DNA from: Paramacrobiotus metropolitanus
Lineage: Eukaryota; Tardigrada; Eutardigrada; Parachela; Macrobiotidae
Assembly: GCF_019649055.1 (NCBI RefSeq)
Contig: NW_026570323.1
Location: 186,001 to 250,000 of the forward strand
Length of the DNA: 64,000 bases
Reading direction: 5' to 3'
The position numbers and the translations under genes were made by a program. The stretch's first letter is position 1; each line of letters opens with the position of its first letter. The notes beneath the pieces were generated by a model. The model made no database searches and had not been told where the DNA came from. It was given only the letters and a program-made list of their open reading frames with translations. Positions 31,996 through 42,300 of this stretch are shown here, one piece after another.

Positions 31996-34737
31996 ATGGC
32001 ACAAAAAGGTCAAGCCTCTTCCAAGAGCTCGGCATCGGAGATAGACAGATCTACGGGCTATAACCCCAAGTGTCCGGACTGTCTACGAAATAACAAAAAG
32101 GTCGACAAAAAGTTCCCCTGTTACACATGTATTCACAAGTTGGGAGACCCACACATCGTCTCACTCGTCGGGATCATGGAAGCTAAACGCGGGAATCTGG
32201 ATGTCTTTCGAAACCTCATCAGCGCGAGGAATTACGGCAGCATCCCAGTTGAAGAGCGCATGCTACTTGAGGATCGCTATCGGGAAGCGATCCGGAATAA
32301 TGAGAGTGGTTGGGATGAAACTTTGGAGCCGCTGAAATGCCCACAAACAGACGCATACCGACAGAAGTTTGAAGAGGATCAAGCGAAGATGCGACTTCAG
32401 AAATTGGAAGACGAACTCCGTGCAAAGATTAACGCAGAGAACAAAAGGGCAAGCGAACAGGCCGCACGAGAGACAATGCCCAGCACGTCGAGCTCAACTG
32501 TCCCAACAGCAAGTCTAAACGACGATGAAGCGCAGTTAATACGTCAGTCTCTCATCATTCAGATCGACACGTTGACGAAAGACCCCGCGGCTATGCAACA
32601 GGACGTATTTGACATGTTGTTACGGGAAAAAATGAGACTGCAGAAAGGTTTTGCTCCGGCGCCATACATAAAGAAAGCAGTGGAAGAACGTATGGCAGAG
32701 CTGCGCAGATCCCGTCAAACTGAGAGTGACGTCTTGCACGCGTTCAGAAGTTTCAAACGGGATGAAGGCTTTATACGACCGCGATCGCCTCCGCATAGAG
32801 AAAGGTCACGCGGACATTCACGCGAACATGAGCGGACTTCTGAAAAACGAAGTGAAAGGTCACGCGAGTACTCTCGCGAAAGGACACGCGACTATCACAG
32901 CGAAAGGTCACGCGAACATTCTCGCGACCGAGATTACCGTGGCGGAAGAGGATGGGTACGCCATGGAAATGAGATAACGGAAACGGGTATTCAGCGGAAA
33001 ATCGATACGGCGAAGATTCTGGCTGCAACAAGGGGACGCGAAGAACAACGGCGTGCGGAAACATTCCGCACAGAGCCTGAAAAAGAAGGTCATCAGGTGC
33101 CGTTGGGAGTTCCATTCCGTAATCGTAATGTCCGCATGTCAACACCTGAAAGGTCATGGGACAAGCGACGCGAACGTACCCGAAATCGAACACCAGATCC
33201 AAAGGACAAGCAATGGCAAGAACGAGCCAAGTACTATGCGAGTTTTGAACCGGGCACAAGTAAAAGGTCATCGAGCACGGAGCGGGAAGACTCACCCCCG
33301 AAGTATCAGCGAATGGAGTCAACGGTCCATGTAGTTGATCCAATCGTGAATGCGATACAAGACGTACAGGAAGACGATACGATGGAGGGGACCAACTCAG
33401 TCGTCGAAGCGTCTCAAGAAAATGTGACCCATCGAAGAAATGTACTTCTTGATAGTGACCTACAACCTGCCTCATCGGCGAGTAATGAACCGCCGCAGCG
33501 AGAACTTGAGGAGCGACGCGAACAAGAAGTTCAGCGTGAAGCGAGTGACCGGCGCGTAAATGAGCAACGGAAAATTTCCAGATTCAATAACCGACAACCC
33601 GATTCCATTGATATGGAATATAATATGAATGATATCGACGAACAGACAGTGGAAATTTGTCGATACTTTGGCATCGAAAACGATTCGGTTGAAGCTAACA
33701 AGATTGGCACCATACTGAATCAGCTACGTCAATTCTTACTGGATTCCGGCTACGCTAGGGAGATTAAGAGGGGAGTAGAAGAAGGAACTTTCCGCCGGTT
33801 GTACATTCCTCGTGACTCCGCACGAGATTGTTATCTCCCCATCCGACGAAACGGATTACACAGTTTGCTGGATTTGAGTCTATTGGATGTGCCATTGGAC
33901 ACGACTGACCCAGTCGGCATGACACAATTCTGGTACACAGACTATGACGAACGACAGGAATATGTGGCTCAGTTCGTTTTACGACACGTGAACCCGGCCT
34001 TCAAGTTGCTCGCAGCTAGAGCATCAATCGGACTACAAGTGGACCCGAAAGACTATGCCGCAAAAAGGATGGGGCAAAAAGTCTTTGCTGCGAGACTGGC
34101 ACATTATAAAACACAGAATCAATTGGTGTCCAACACAATGAAGGACGATATTCCACCATTTTTCCGACCTCACGTCGTTAAGTTGGGAGAACCTATGGAA
34201 CATGTTGGGATAGCCCACACGGCTCGCAAAGCGTTAAAGAAGTGCAGGACACGAATGGAAAAGGGCAATCTTGTAGCGCGTCATGCCTCCCAAGTGGAAG
34301 AGAGGATTAATCGCATCAAAGATACCATGGGGAGCGATTATGTGGAACCAGTAGACGGGGTCGATGTCTACGTTAACGAATTTCTGGTCAACAAAGGCGA
34401 CCGACGCCCAGAACGCGCTCCTAACCAGATAGGAAGACGCGGCCTGCGAAACCAGCAGCTTCGCGAAAATCTTGCCGATGTACAGCGCCGATTGGCGGAC
34501 GACCCTAATAACCGGAGACTACGGTTAGAAGAAAACGACGCACGCCATCGAGTCGAGGCGGTAAAACGCAGTCGCCAAGGGAAAGGTCGTGGCCAACGTG
34601 CAGTTGACCCAGCAAAGGTCATGGCGGTTGATTCAACGGAACCAGTCGACCGAACATCTGATCGTAATCAACCGGAAAGCACTAAGAAACGCCCGCCGAG
34701 AGACGGCGAGGAAGACGATTCAAATGAAATGGAATAG
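31996..34737 (+). CDS. Element B ORF4: Cys-cluster, Arg-Ser-rich, conserved unknown domain
   Basis: About 913 residues in one frame. CPDC, then CYTC and a His (about 32068-32133), form a probable zinc site matching element A ORF4. A charged helical region follows. About 32790-32950 encodes an Arg-Ser/Glu repeat (motifs SERSRE, ERTRDYH) in which several codon runs are AAAGGTCA words. About 33620-34060 is the helical domain shared with element A, including the run YVAQFVLRHVNPAFKL. The C-terminus is basic then acidic. RS-type sequence suggests RNA-binding or splicing-factor contacts, but this is an inference. No known family recognised. Confidence 0.75.
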   Translation: MAQKGQASSKSSASEIDRSTGYNPKCPDCLRNNKKVDKKFPCYTCIHKLGDPHIVSLVGIMEAKRGNLDVFRNLISARNYGSIPVEERMLLEDRYREAIRNNESGWDETLEPLKCPQTDAYRQKFEEDQAKMRLQKLEDELRAKINAENKRASEQAARETMPSTSSSTVPTASLNDDEAQLIRQSLIIQIDTLTKDPAAMQQDVFDMLLREKMRLQKGFAPAPYIKKAVEERMAELRRSRQTESDVLHAFRSFKRDEGFIRPRSPPHRERSRGHSREHERTSEKRSERSREYSRERTRDYHSERSREHSRDRDYRGGRGWVRHGNEITETGIQRKIDTAKILAATRGREEQRRAETFRTEPEKEGHQVPLGVPFRNRNVRMSTPERSWDKRRERTRNRTPDPKDKQWQERAKYYASFEPGTSKRSSSTEREDSPPKYQRMESTVHVVDPIVNAIQDVQEDDTMEGTNSVVEASQENVTHRRNVLLDSDLQPASSASNEPPQRELEERREQEVQREASDRRVNEQRKISRFNNRQPDSIDMEYNMNDIDEQTVEICRYFGIENDSVEANKIGTILNQLRQFLLDSGYAREIKRGVEEGTFRRLYIPRDSARDCYLPIRRNGLHSLLDLSLLDVPLDTTDPVGMTQFWYTDYDERQEYVAQFVLRHVNPAFKLLAARASIGLQVDPKDYAAKRMGQKVFAARLAHYKTQNQLVSNTMKDDIPPFFRPHVVKLGEPMEHVGIAHTARKALKKCRTRMEKGNLVARHASQVEERINRIKDTMGSDYVEPVDGVDVYVNEFLVNKGDRRPERAPNQIGRRGLRNQQLRENLADVQRRLADDPNNRRLRLEENDARHRVEAVKRSRQGKGRGQRAVDPAKVMAVDSTEPVDRTSDRNQPESTKKRPPRDGEEDDSNEME

Positions 34738-36369
34738 TGTTGGTCGTTAGGATCACACTATTAAAAGGACGTCTACGGCATTTGTCGGTACGTCACAAAA
34801 ATGAAAAATGGTGTTGTATATGAGGGCGATATGACTTGTCTACATAAACTGTATTTGTGTATTTGTTGTTTTCAGCGTTTATAGCACAGAACCGCAAAGG
34901 ATAAAGAAATCATGTGGAGCATCGATTGGGGTTAAAATTGATTCGGTCTATAATGCCGGCCCCAAGGGAGTAGTTACGGCAGTTAGCCGGCTCTCCTCCT
35001 TAAGCGACTCAGTGTTACAAATCGGCAAGAGAAACTACGGTAACCAAGCCGGATCTCTTGAAGACGAAAGGGGGCCACAAGCGGCGAAAAAGAGAAAGAC
35101 AACAGGTGGAAATATTAATGGGGTTGAAATTGATTCGGTCTATTAGCCGGCCCCATCGGAGATGCTACGGTAATTATGCCGGCAATCTCTTTAATCGGTT
35201 CAGTGTCAAAATTCAACGAGAGAAATAACGGTAATCAAGCCGGATCTCTCGTACGGAAGCTGGGCCACAAGCGGCGAACAAGAGTAAAAGATCTAATGTG
35301 GAAGCGTCATGGGGTAAATTTAATGCGGTAGTTAGCCGGCCCCATCAGAGATGTTACGGTAAACTCTGCCGGCACTCTGGCCGCTCGAGGCATATTGAAG
35401 TGGGATGTGCGACGGAAAGGTCAAAGTGAAAGCTTTACCAGGGAGGCAAGCGAAGACATGCTTGAAAGTCGTTATAAATCGGCTGAGTTCCTCCATGACC
35501 TTTAATGGAAGTTTGAAATGAACTCGGATGACCTTTGGAATCATTAATGTCCAACAGAGTCACCGCACCGGAGTTTAAGTCGCATGACCTTTGGGACCAT
35601 TAACCCAAAATGAGTCGCACATCTCAACGGATCATCTCGACAAAGGATGACCTTTACCAGGGAGGAAGCGAACTACGCTTGTCTACATGACGTCCCTCCA
35701 TGACCTTCACTGGATCTCATTTTGAAGTCGTACAATTGATACGCACTATATTCCAAAGATGAAGCAGTATTCCTAAGTCGTACTTGATACGCACCTGATT
35801 CTCAAGCGGATTGTGATTACAAGTCGCATTACGGATGCGCGAAGTTGCTCAACAGAGCGGAATGGATTAACGTGCGGAAAACGGTGGACAGGACCTGTGA
35901 CCTTTACGAGTCAGAAATGGAGGATCCTAGTCTACTTTTGATTAATACTTTTGTTGATCTTATAACTGTTGATCTGTTTTATATTAGAATTGATATTGAA
36001 TGGTATTTTGATATAGATCTCTTTATTCACATTGTGCATTTGGAATTGATGTGATAAAACGGAATAAGAGAATTTGATGTTTTTGAGCACACACAGACAC
36101 TGGCGACCGTCGTTTTCGTGGATTCGGGAGCGTGTCCAGCCTCACAGGAGCTCGGCATCCCCCCAGAGGCATGTGAGCGGGGGTTCACTTGCGTTCACGT
36201 CCGCAACGCTACGCCACCGGATTACGTGTCTGTGTTGTGTCTCGCCTTTGATTGGCTTGCGTTATGTTAGTGGGCGCGGCTTAGCACGTGCTGCACAGCG
36301 TTGCACGCTGTTGAACGGGCTCCACGCTTTACGATCGAGCTGCGCCGATCAGAATTGATTTTCTGTTCT
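34738..36369 (+). other. Element B non-coding tail (3' untranslated and U3-like)
   Basis: No gene seen. It starts with a 190-base tandem repeat array. Paired repeats around CCAGGGAGG-AAGCG and TGACCTTTGG follow (35430-35720), then an AT-rich stretch (35930-36060), then a GC-rich promoter-like part (36080-36350) with an inverted CCAAT. At least six TGACCTT/AAGGTCA words occur. How much of this belongs to the 3' LTR cannot be decided, because the matching 5' LTR is not present. Confidence 0.6.
34928..35395 (+). repeat. About 191-base tandem repeat, two and a half copies
   Basis: Copies start near 34928, 35120 and 35311 with GGGGTTNAAATTGATTCGG-like sequence, then AGCCGGCCCC, AACGGTAA-C-AAGCCGGATCTCT, and GGCCACAAGCGGCGAA. 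The last motif is also in the leader at 12597, so the two ends of the element share a structured module. Confidence 0.85.
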
Positions 36370-36517
36370 CCAGACTTTTCAATATTAAAAGTCAGCGATT
36401 TACGGTGCGACGTTTGTGTTTCCGCATAGCTCGCGATCCATATCGTATCGCTCGCTTCCGCAGGATAGATTCCGTTTCTATCTCTGCATCTGGATCACAG
36501 TTGGATCTAGCATTAGA
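36370..36517 (+). repeat. Right terminal LTR-like block of element B
   Basis: Near-identical to 12121-12262, including the end CTAGCATTAGA. It is followed directly by host sequence starting GGTATATAAC rather than by a primer-binding site, so it marks the right end of the retroelement. Confidence 0.85.
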
Positions 36518-36519
36518 GG

Positions 36520-36526
36520 TATATAA
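36520..36526 (+). promoter_or_regulatory. TATA box of the downstream host gene
   Basis: TATATAA begins three bases after the element B end. The host start codon is 97 bases further on. Confidence 0.6.
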
Positions 36527-36622
36527 CTGCGGTCTGCGGTGCAAGTGGAATTCGCTAGCAGGGTTCAGTTTTGGAAATTTTTTGCTTTGCACCACGATAA
36601 ACTTTTATAATATTGTACAAAA

Positions 36623-37222
36623 ATGGCGAAGTTATTGTTTGTGTACTTCCTCGTAGCGACAGCCGGTAAGTGCGAATGCGGGATGCCCGAGCACTGCTCT
36701 CGCAATGGTAGACGCTGGCTGTTGATAGTGATATCGCGATAATTACGCTGTAGTGGCGGAATGATTTTCGATCCCAATCAAATGACCTTAGTAGCCGATC
36801 ATGACTAACAGTGTGTGCTCGATTTTGCAGTGGTGTGCATCAACGCCACCAAGGGCTCCGGATCGGGCAACAAGGGTGGTCGACCCGGCAGCAGCAGCGG
36901 AGATAAACCCAAAACCCTGACCAAGCTGTGCGCCGATGAAGTTGCCAAGCAGATGGTCCACGAATTTGCCGAGAAGTACCAGGCAGCTGTCAAGGGCATC
37001 CTCTATCCCGAAGACAAGGCCCACGCCAGAGACAGGGTCGATGCGGAAGTCAAGAAGATTCTGGATGAACACTATCACATTCCCCCCGGAGCGATCCCAG
37101 ATCTGGTTAAGAGTATCCGGGAACAGGCTGAAAAGCAGAAGAACCCCAAGAAACACAAACATGTTACGGATCCCATCATCGCCAAAGTCTTGGGCATGCT
37201 TCCACGATGCATCACTAGCTAG
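36623..37222 (+). CDS. Small secreted host protein, two exons, family not recognised
   Basis: Exon 1 is 36623-36665, exon 2 is 36831-37222, with a GTAAGT donor and TTTTGCAG acceptor; the spliced protein is about 144 residues. The N-terminus (MAKLLFVYFLVATA, continuing hydrophobic across the junction to VVCIN) is a good signal peptide. The mature part is Gly/Lys-rich at first, then helical and charged (ADEVAKQMVHEFAEKY), with two remaining Cys. A poly(A) signal AATAAA lies at 37354. Not recognisable as a known tardigrade SAHS or CAHS protein from its motifs. The promoter region is short because element B ends just upstream. Confidence 0.75.
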
Positions 37223-37359
37223 ACATGAGTCCAACTGTTTGCTCTACGTTTGCTTTACTTTAGAGTTGTGTTTACACTTGCGGATTTTCAAAGTTTTTTG
37301 GCCTTGTGTATACTGTACTCTGTATATACCTGACAAGACTTGGACTGGTCGGTAATAAA

Positions 37360-37930
37360 TTCAATGACTGATACGGTTGCTGGCACGGAAATTACGATAA
37401 ATCATGTAGTACATAAATGAATCCTTTATGCAGCAAAAGCTAAGACTTGCGGTGGACTTTAAATAAAATGATACGAGTTACGTAAATTGATTATGAATCT
37501 ATAAAAAAGCGAATGAATAAATGTTCTCGCGCTAGTACAGTCTGTCTAGATACAGTACTCGTACATGACTACATGTACATCGACATTATTTAATTAATGC
37601 AGTAAAATCTGTGTACATTTAACACTTCCGGTTCTTAAAAAAGTGTTCAGTGTAGGTAATTGTTCAATATTTGCAGCAGACGCCCCTGAGGGTACCCCTC
37701 AAAAATGTAAAACAAATTAAAAGCAACATTCTACGAACGAGTCTGGTTGTACGGACTTTACAACCAAAAGCATTATCATATCTACGGGCATGTTGACTGG
37801 CGGTCTGCTTTTTGATGTTTTCTTATGTTTCCTTAGCAAAGTAGCAAATTAGCTAACTTGCCGCTCTCACTGCGTCAAAATAGCTTATAGTTAATGATGC
37901 GGCAAAATTTGCAGCAATTAAATTAATTGG
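37360..37930. other. Intergenic, AT-rich
   Basis: No gene seen. It ends with an acceptor-like GTGTGCAG that leads into the orphan exon. Confidence 0.5.
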
Positions 37931-37956
37931 ATTTGCGTGTGCAGAGTGGATTTCTG

Positions 37957-38475
37957 GAGGCATCGGCATTAATGGAGATTCGCCAGCACAAATACCGCTT
38001 CTCCAGTGTGCCCCGACGGGTCCCGGTCATCCGTGCTGGAGATGTGGTGTTTTTTCATAAGGAAGAAGTTTTCGTGAGACGAACCGTAAAGCGACAGAAG
38101 ATCTGGCAACCTGCTGTGGTGATTGGTGCGCGCGGATCTGCCGGTCATGTACATCATGTGCAGTAAAAACAGAGACAAGGTGCGCGCTATAAAGCAGGAG
38201 AAAGTCGTTCGCGCATCGGCAATATTGACTGCCTGTCAGCACGTTCATTATTCCGTTAATGGCAATCTGGAAAACTATAAGGATGGACGGTATGTCGGAG
38301 CAAAAAGTGACGATCACTCCATCATTGTGGGCCGCACAGAGCAAAAGGTCAAGTTCAGTCAGCTTTTTTTCCAACATTGGCAAGTGAAAGAGTGGAAGAA
38401 AGCCAATAAGCAGCGCGACAATTCGGAGGGTTACAGTACGAGAAAGCGTTCACTGGATGGCGTTGGCTTTGTGTG
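37957..38475 (+). pseudogene. Orphan last exon related to the BTB-BACK gene at 51-54 kb
   Basis: After an acceptor GTGCAG, the frame reads SGFLEASALMEIRQHKYRF, matching the last exon of the BTB-BACK gene (CGLLEASELSELRHDKQRF). The match continues through VIRAGDV, VVIGARGS and VKFSQLF to a basic tail TRKRSLD. A one-base shift relative to the other copy occurs near 38140, so the exon is not read in a single frame. No BTB or BACK exons are found upstream. Best read as a partial duplicate of a host gene; a sequencing error at one site cannot be excluded. Confidence 0.7.
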
Positions 38476-39308
38476 AGACGTAAGTTACGTAACTGGTGCG
38501 TTATTAGCGATACCGAGCGTTTGGACGCTATTTTCTTATATTTACGGCTCTTCAGTTCTTATTAAATGTATGCGTGTAGCAAAGCCAGTGATTACAGCGC
38601 AAATGGGAAGAGGACAATCGTCTCCAGGCAAAAAGTCGTATGCTATTATGTTTTATTAAAAAGATTTAAACAGATTAAGGTATTACAGATTTAAAAACAA
38701 CTGGAAGCGGTGTATAGTGACTGCCTCTTTAGATTGTGCCTCGGTGCCTTCCCTTTCAGGTCAGATAAAGCAGAGTTTTCTTTGATGTACAGCTTAGGAC
38801 TAAAAGGACGCATACCCCCATACCCAGATATCCGTACGCATGTGGCAAGTGCACTTGTACGACAACCGGGTATTTTAGCTGAGTCGTACAGGGCATTGCG
38901 CCGCATGCGTTCGGAATGCTGTGAGTGGGATTATGCTGTGGGTGGGATTATGCGTCTTTTTTGTCCTAAGCTGTATTTTGTAGAATTCGGTTGTAATTTT
39001 GTAGCACGAGTTGTCAATATGATCTCTCGCCTGTTAGTTGTCTAATAAACCCTAGGTGTGTTAAACTCAGTTCGTTCGACCTATAATATCTAGACAACTT
39101 TGTCAATGATATTATGGATTCTACGGAGCGTTCAGGGCACTGTATAATTTTTCGACAGACGCCGCTGAAGCGTAATAATGGAATCAGATGCAGAGTCAAT
39201 TAACACTTGAGCCGCAATGCTGGAAAGGTCACTGCAAGTGCATGACTATCGTATCTTCATTCTTCCACTGTTCAGTTTGGCTCGTAAGCCGTGGGCGATG
39301 CGCGCGCG
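38476..39308. other. Intergenic between the orphan exon and the cyclase gene
   Basis: No gene seen on either strand; it holds the 3' flank of the minus-strand cyclase gene. One AAAGGTCA occurs near 39225. Confidence 0.5.
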
Positions 39309-42300
39309 TCAGTGATCGAGCCAGTACGTAAGCATGTCTCCTTTGCCCTGCAATGTGGCATTGTTGCTTAACCAGGCTCTTTGAGAGGGTGAAGGAAACT
39401 TAGTCTGCAGTAGTGTTCAGAAAATCCAACCTCGTACCTTAACGAAAAGTAGCCCGCGCTCTTGCAGACGGAAGCGGTGACTACCGGCATCAGCAGCCAG
39501 GAGATCGTGGCTGGCCTGGCTGAGGTGGATGCGACCGCCCTGACCGTTAGTGTTCATGCGGGCAGCCACGTTCACCGTGTCGCCGAACCTGAAAAAATTC
39601 AGTTGGCATTATGCATCGCTGTAATCGATTAGATAGCGCTTAATTAACGCTTACAGACAATAACGGGGAACGCGCATGCCAATGACTCCGGCGGCACAGG
39701 GACCTACAGGAAGCCAGGCGCACAAAGTGTTAATACTGGCACTTGATCATTAGAAAGATCAACGATATCCTTCAGAATGACGCAGTTACAGACATTGACC
39801 ACGAATGAGGCTTGAGTTAAGAAAAGGCCTACCTGAGTGGATACCGCAGCGCAATCCTAGCAACGAGTGATGACCGGTCTGCGGATGCCCAGTGCCTACT
39901 GTTACCGGCGTCTCTTGACTCTTCGAATTTCTTCTGGCTTCGGTACCGGCAAACACTCGCAGCAGTTTGACGGCCATACGGCAAATTTCCAGCACGTGCT
40001 GGTTGTCGCCTCGTACCGGAATACCGCTGACGGCCTGTAAAAGCCGGATTTGCGACTAGAGTGTTTGTGCACGTCCGAATGTAGTGACTGACACTGACCA
40101 TGTAGCTATCTCGCACGGTCTCCACTTTGTAGACGTCCATTTCCTGGATGGCTCCGTCGAAAGCACTAAACAGCGCCGTAACGGTGCCGATGACCACCAC
40201 GGGTGGGACGCTGCTCATCCAGTCGACGAAGTTATCCAGGTCGGAGAAAAAGACACTGACGGAATTGTAGAACTCCGCTACCATTGCTTCGTGGTTACGT
40301 AGCTGGTCCACGACGCCTCTACGCAATAATCAGGTTTTAGAAATACTTTCTCGGTTTTCTTTGCTTTCACAGCGGAACCGTATTGTTGTATCGGCTTTCA
40401 CAGAAAAAAAGCGCTGACCTACCGGGGAAGCAGTTCGCAAAGCAGATCATCACACTTCTTTCGCTCGCTCAGTAGCTCCTCTGTCTTCACTCGCACCGCT
40501 TCATCTAAGGTCACCGTGTATGCCTCAAAGCGCCGTATGATGCTTTCTACGACGTTTCGGGATGCCGGCTGCCCGGGAACATGCAGCCGTCCCATAGCGG
40601 TCAGAAGCTGCTTTGCCGTGGGACGCGAAACGGGATTGGTATGCAGGCAGCGGTTTGCCAGTAGTGTCAGGTCTCGCTGGATGTTGTGATTCGCCGCTTC
40701 TACCTCTTCAAGCTCCATCTCCCTTGCCGCTCTAATGGCTAGCTGGGATGGCGTCGTGTGGGTCGACTGATAGATGATCACTAGAAGTATCTGGCCGGCT
40801 GCGTAGATGTCAGCCGGGAAAGCCATATCCCTTTTGGGAGCACGAACGTCCGAGGATTTGTCTAGCGAGAGGGCATGGCCAATCGCGGCGAAGCCGAACT
40901 GTCCGATACGCAGAGTGAAATGGTCGTCGATGAGGCAACAGCCGGGAGACAGGCAGCCATGCGCTCGGCCGATGTTGCTGTGCAGATAACTAAGACCCTA
41001 TTGAATAATCACTTTATTACGGGTAATTATGGAAAGGTTATTTTTGCGGCGTACCTTGGCAAGATCGCGGGCCATGGACAGCTGGAAATCCTGGTCTATT
41101 TGAAATACTTCCAGGAGCGTCAGCAATGAGCCGCGTTTGCAGTAGTCCGAAATAAGGATGGCCTGATGCGGCAACATAACTATGCCCAGCAGCGCATTGA
41201 CATTGGGATGCTAAGAAATCAGGCAAAGGGAAAATGAAGTTGTTTAGGGTAGCAACTGTAACTAGAAATTATGCAATAGTAAAGGTGCTTCACTGTTCCA
41301 TTCCGGACGCCAACCAGAGTGTTCTCCACTTTATTCCTCGTGTAAATTCGGAACACAAAACTCGTCGCAGTACAAAATCTAAGTTACAAGCTGGCTGAGT
41401 GCACCCTCTGGAATCGAGACAGACGTTTCCACTAACCGCCGTATTGGGCACAAGACCCGTTAGTAACGACAGGTCGTAACGGTCGCGACCCTCCATCGTG
41501 GTTAGCCACACGGTCGTGTTTCTCCATGACACCGGATTGATCAATTCTGTCCGAATCGTGGTAAGGCTAGCGTTCCACTCATTCTCGTTGATCAGCCACC
41601 AGTAACGAGATCGGTCGTTCCGTCGCGCTTTTCTGTAACAGCCCAGAATTCGTAATATGCAACGACAACCGAGAGGACTCGATAATAGTCTTACTTCGGT
41701 AAATAGTTATTTATACCGGCACGCTTGATTGTACATATATAGATATTTCGATCCTTCATTCGTATGTACAGATACGTATGTCGTATGTCTGTACAGCACA
41801 ACCTAATAAATTGTGTCTGGGTTCTGGCCACGTAGTATATTGATGTTTTTATACCGGTAATCGCAAGCACAGCTGATTTTGTTAGTTTGGATACTGTTCA
41901 GTCCTCACTGTCAGCAGCTCATTCGAAGCACCGCATAAGCAATTAGAATGGAGATGTGCTAACAGCGGCTTGCACGTGTGGTTTTTCCCGGACACAGAAA
42001 AGGCATGTGAATTATGTTATGGATGAACACAAATTGGAATATAAATATCAAGTTGAAGCCTCTCACTCTTCTTTGCAATGATGAACCGCATCGTCAGTAC
42101 ATATACGTACTCTATAGGTGATTCATGAACAAAAGCTCACTTACCGAACTGCAAAGAGCGCCCCGCAGGATGCGCCTAGAATTACCACCGCAACTCCAAC
42201 GGCCACAGGAAGAGCGACGGTCAAGACGGATCCCAAGCGTGCTGCAAACAATTAACCTGCACCGTTTTGGTGGAGGCTTTAGCGATCTGATTCTTAACGG

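Larger units (their letters stand above)
12263..36517 (+). mobile_element. Element B: about 24 kb Ty3/gypsy-type LTR retroelement
   Basis: Leader (12263-13640), gag, pol, ORF3, ORF4 and a 1.8 kb non-coding tail ending in an LTR-like block. The size is far beyond the usual 5-10 kb of the family; comparable giants are Ogre in plants and Burro in planarians. Pol, ORF3 and ORF4 are single uninterrupted frames; gag seems broken about once, so the copy is nearly whole and young. The entire element is peppered with AAAGGTCA in both orientations. No second, B-specific LTR is visible at its left end; the LTR-like segment there carries upstream sequence of element A type. Confidence 0.9.

Noticed and set aside
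37666-37720. Small TGAGGG/CCCTCA hairpin as a terminator or RNA gene
   Set aside because: Short and isolated; chance pairing is likely.
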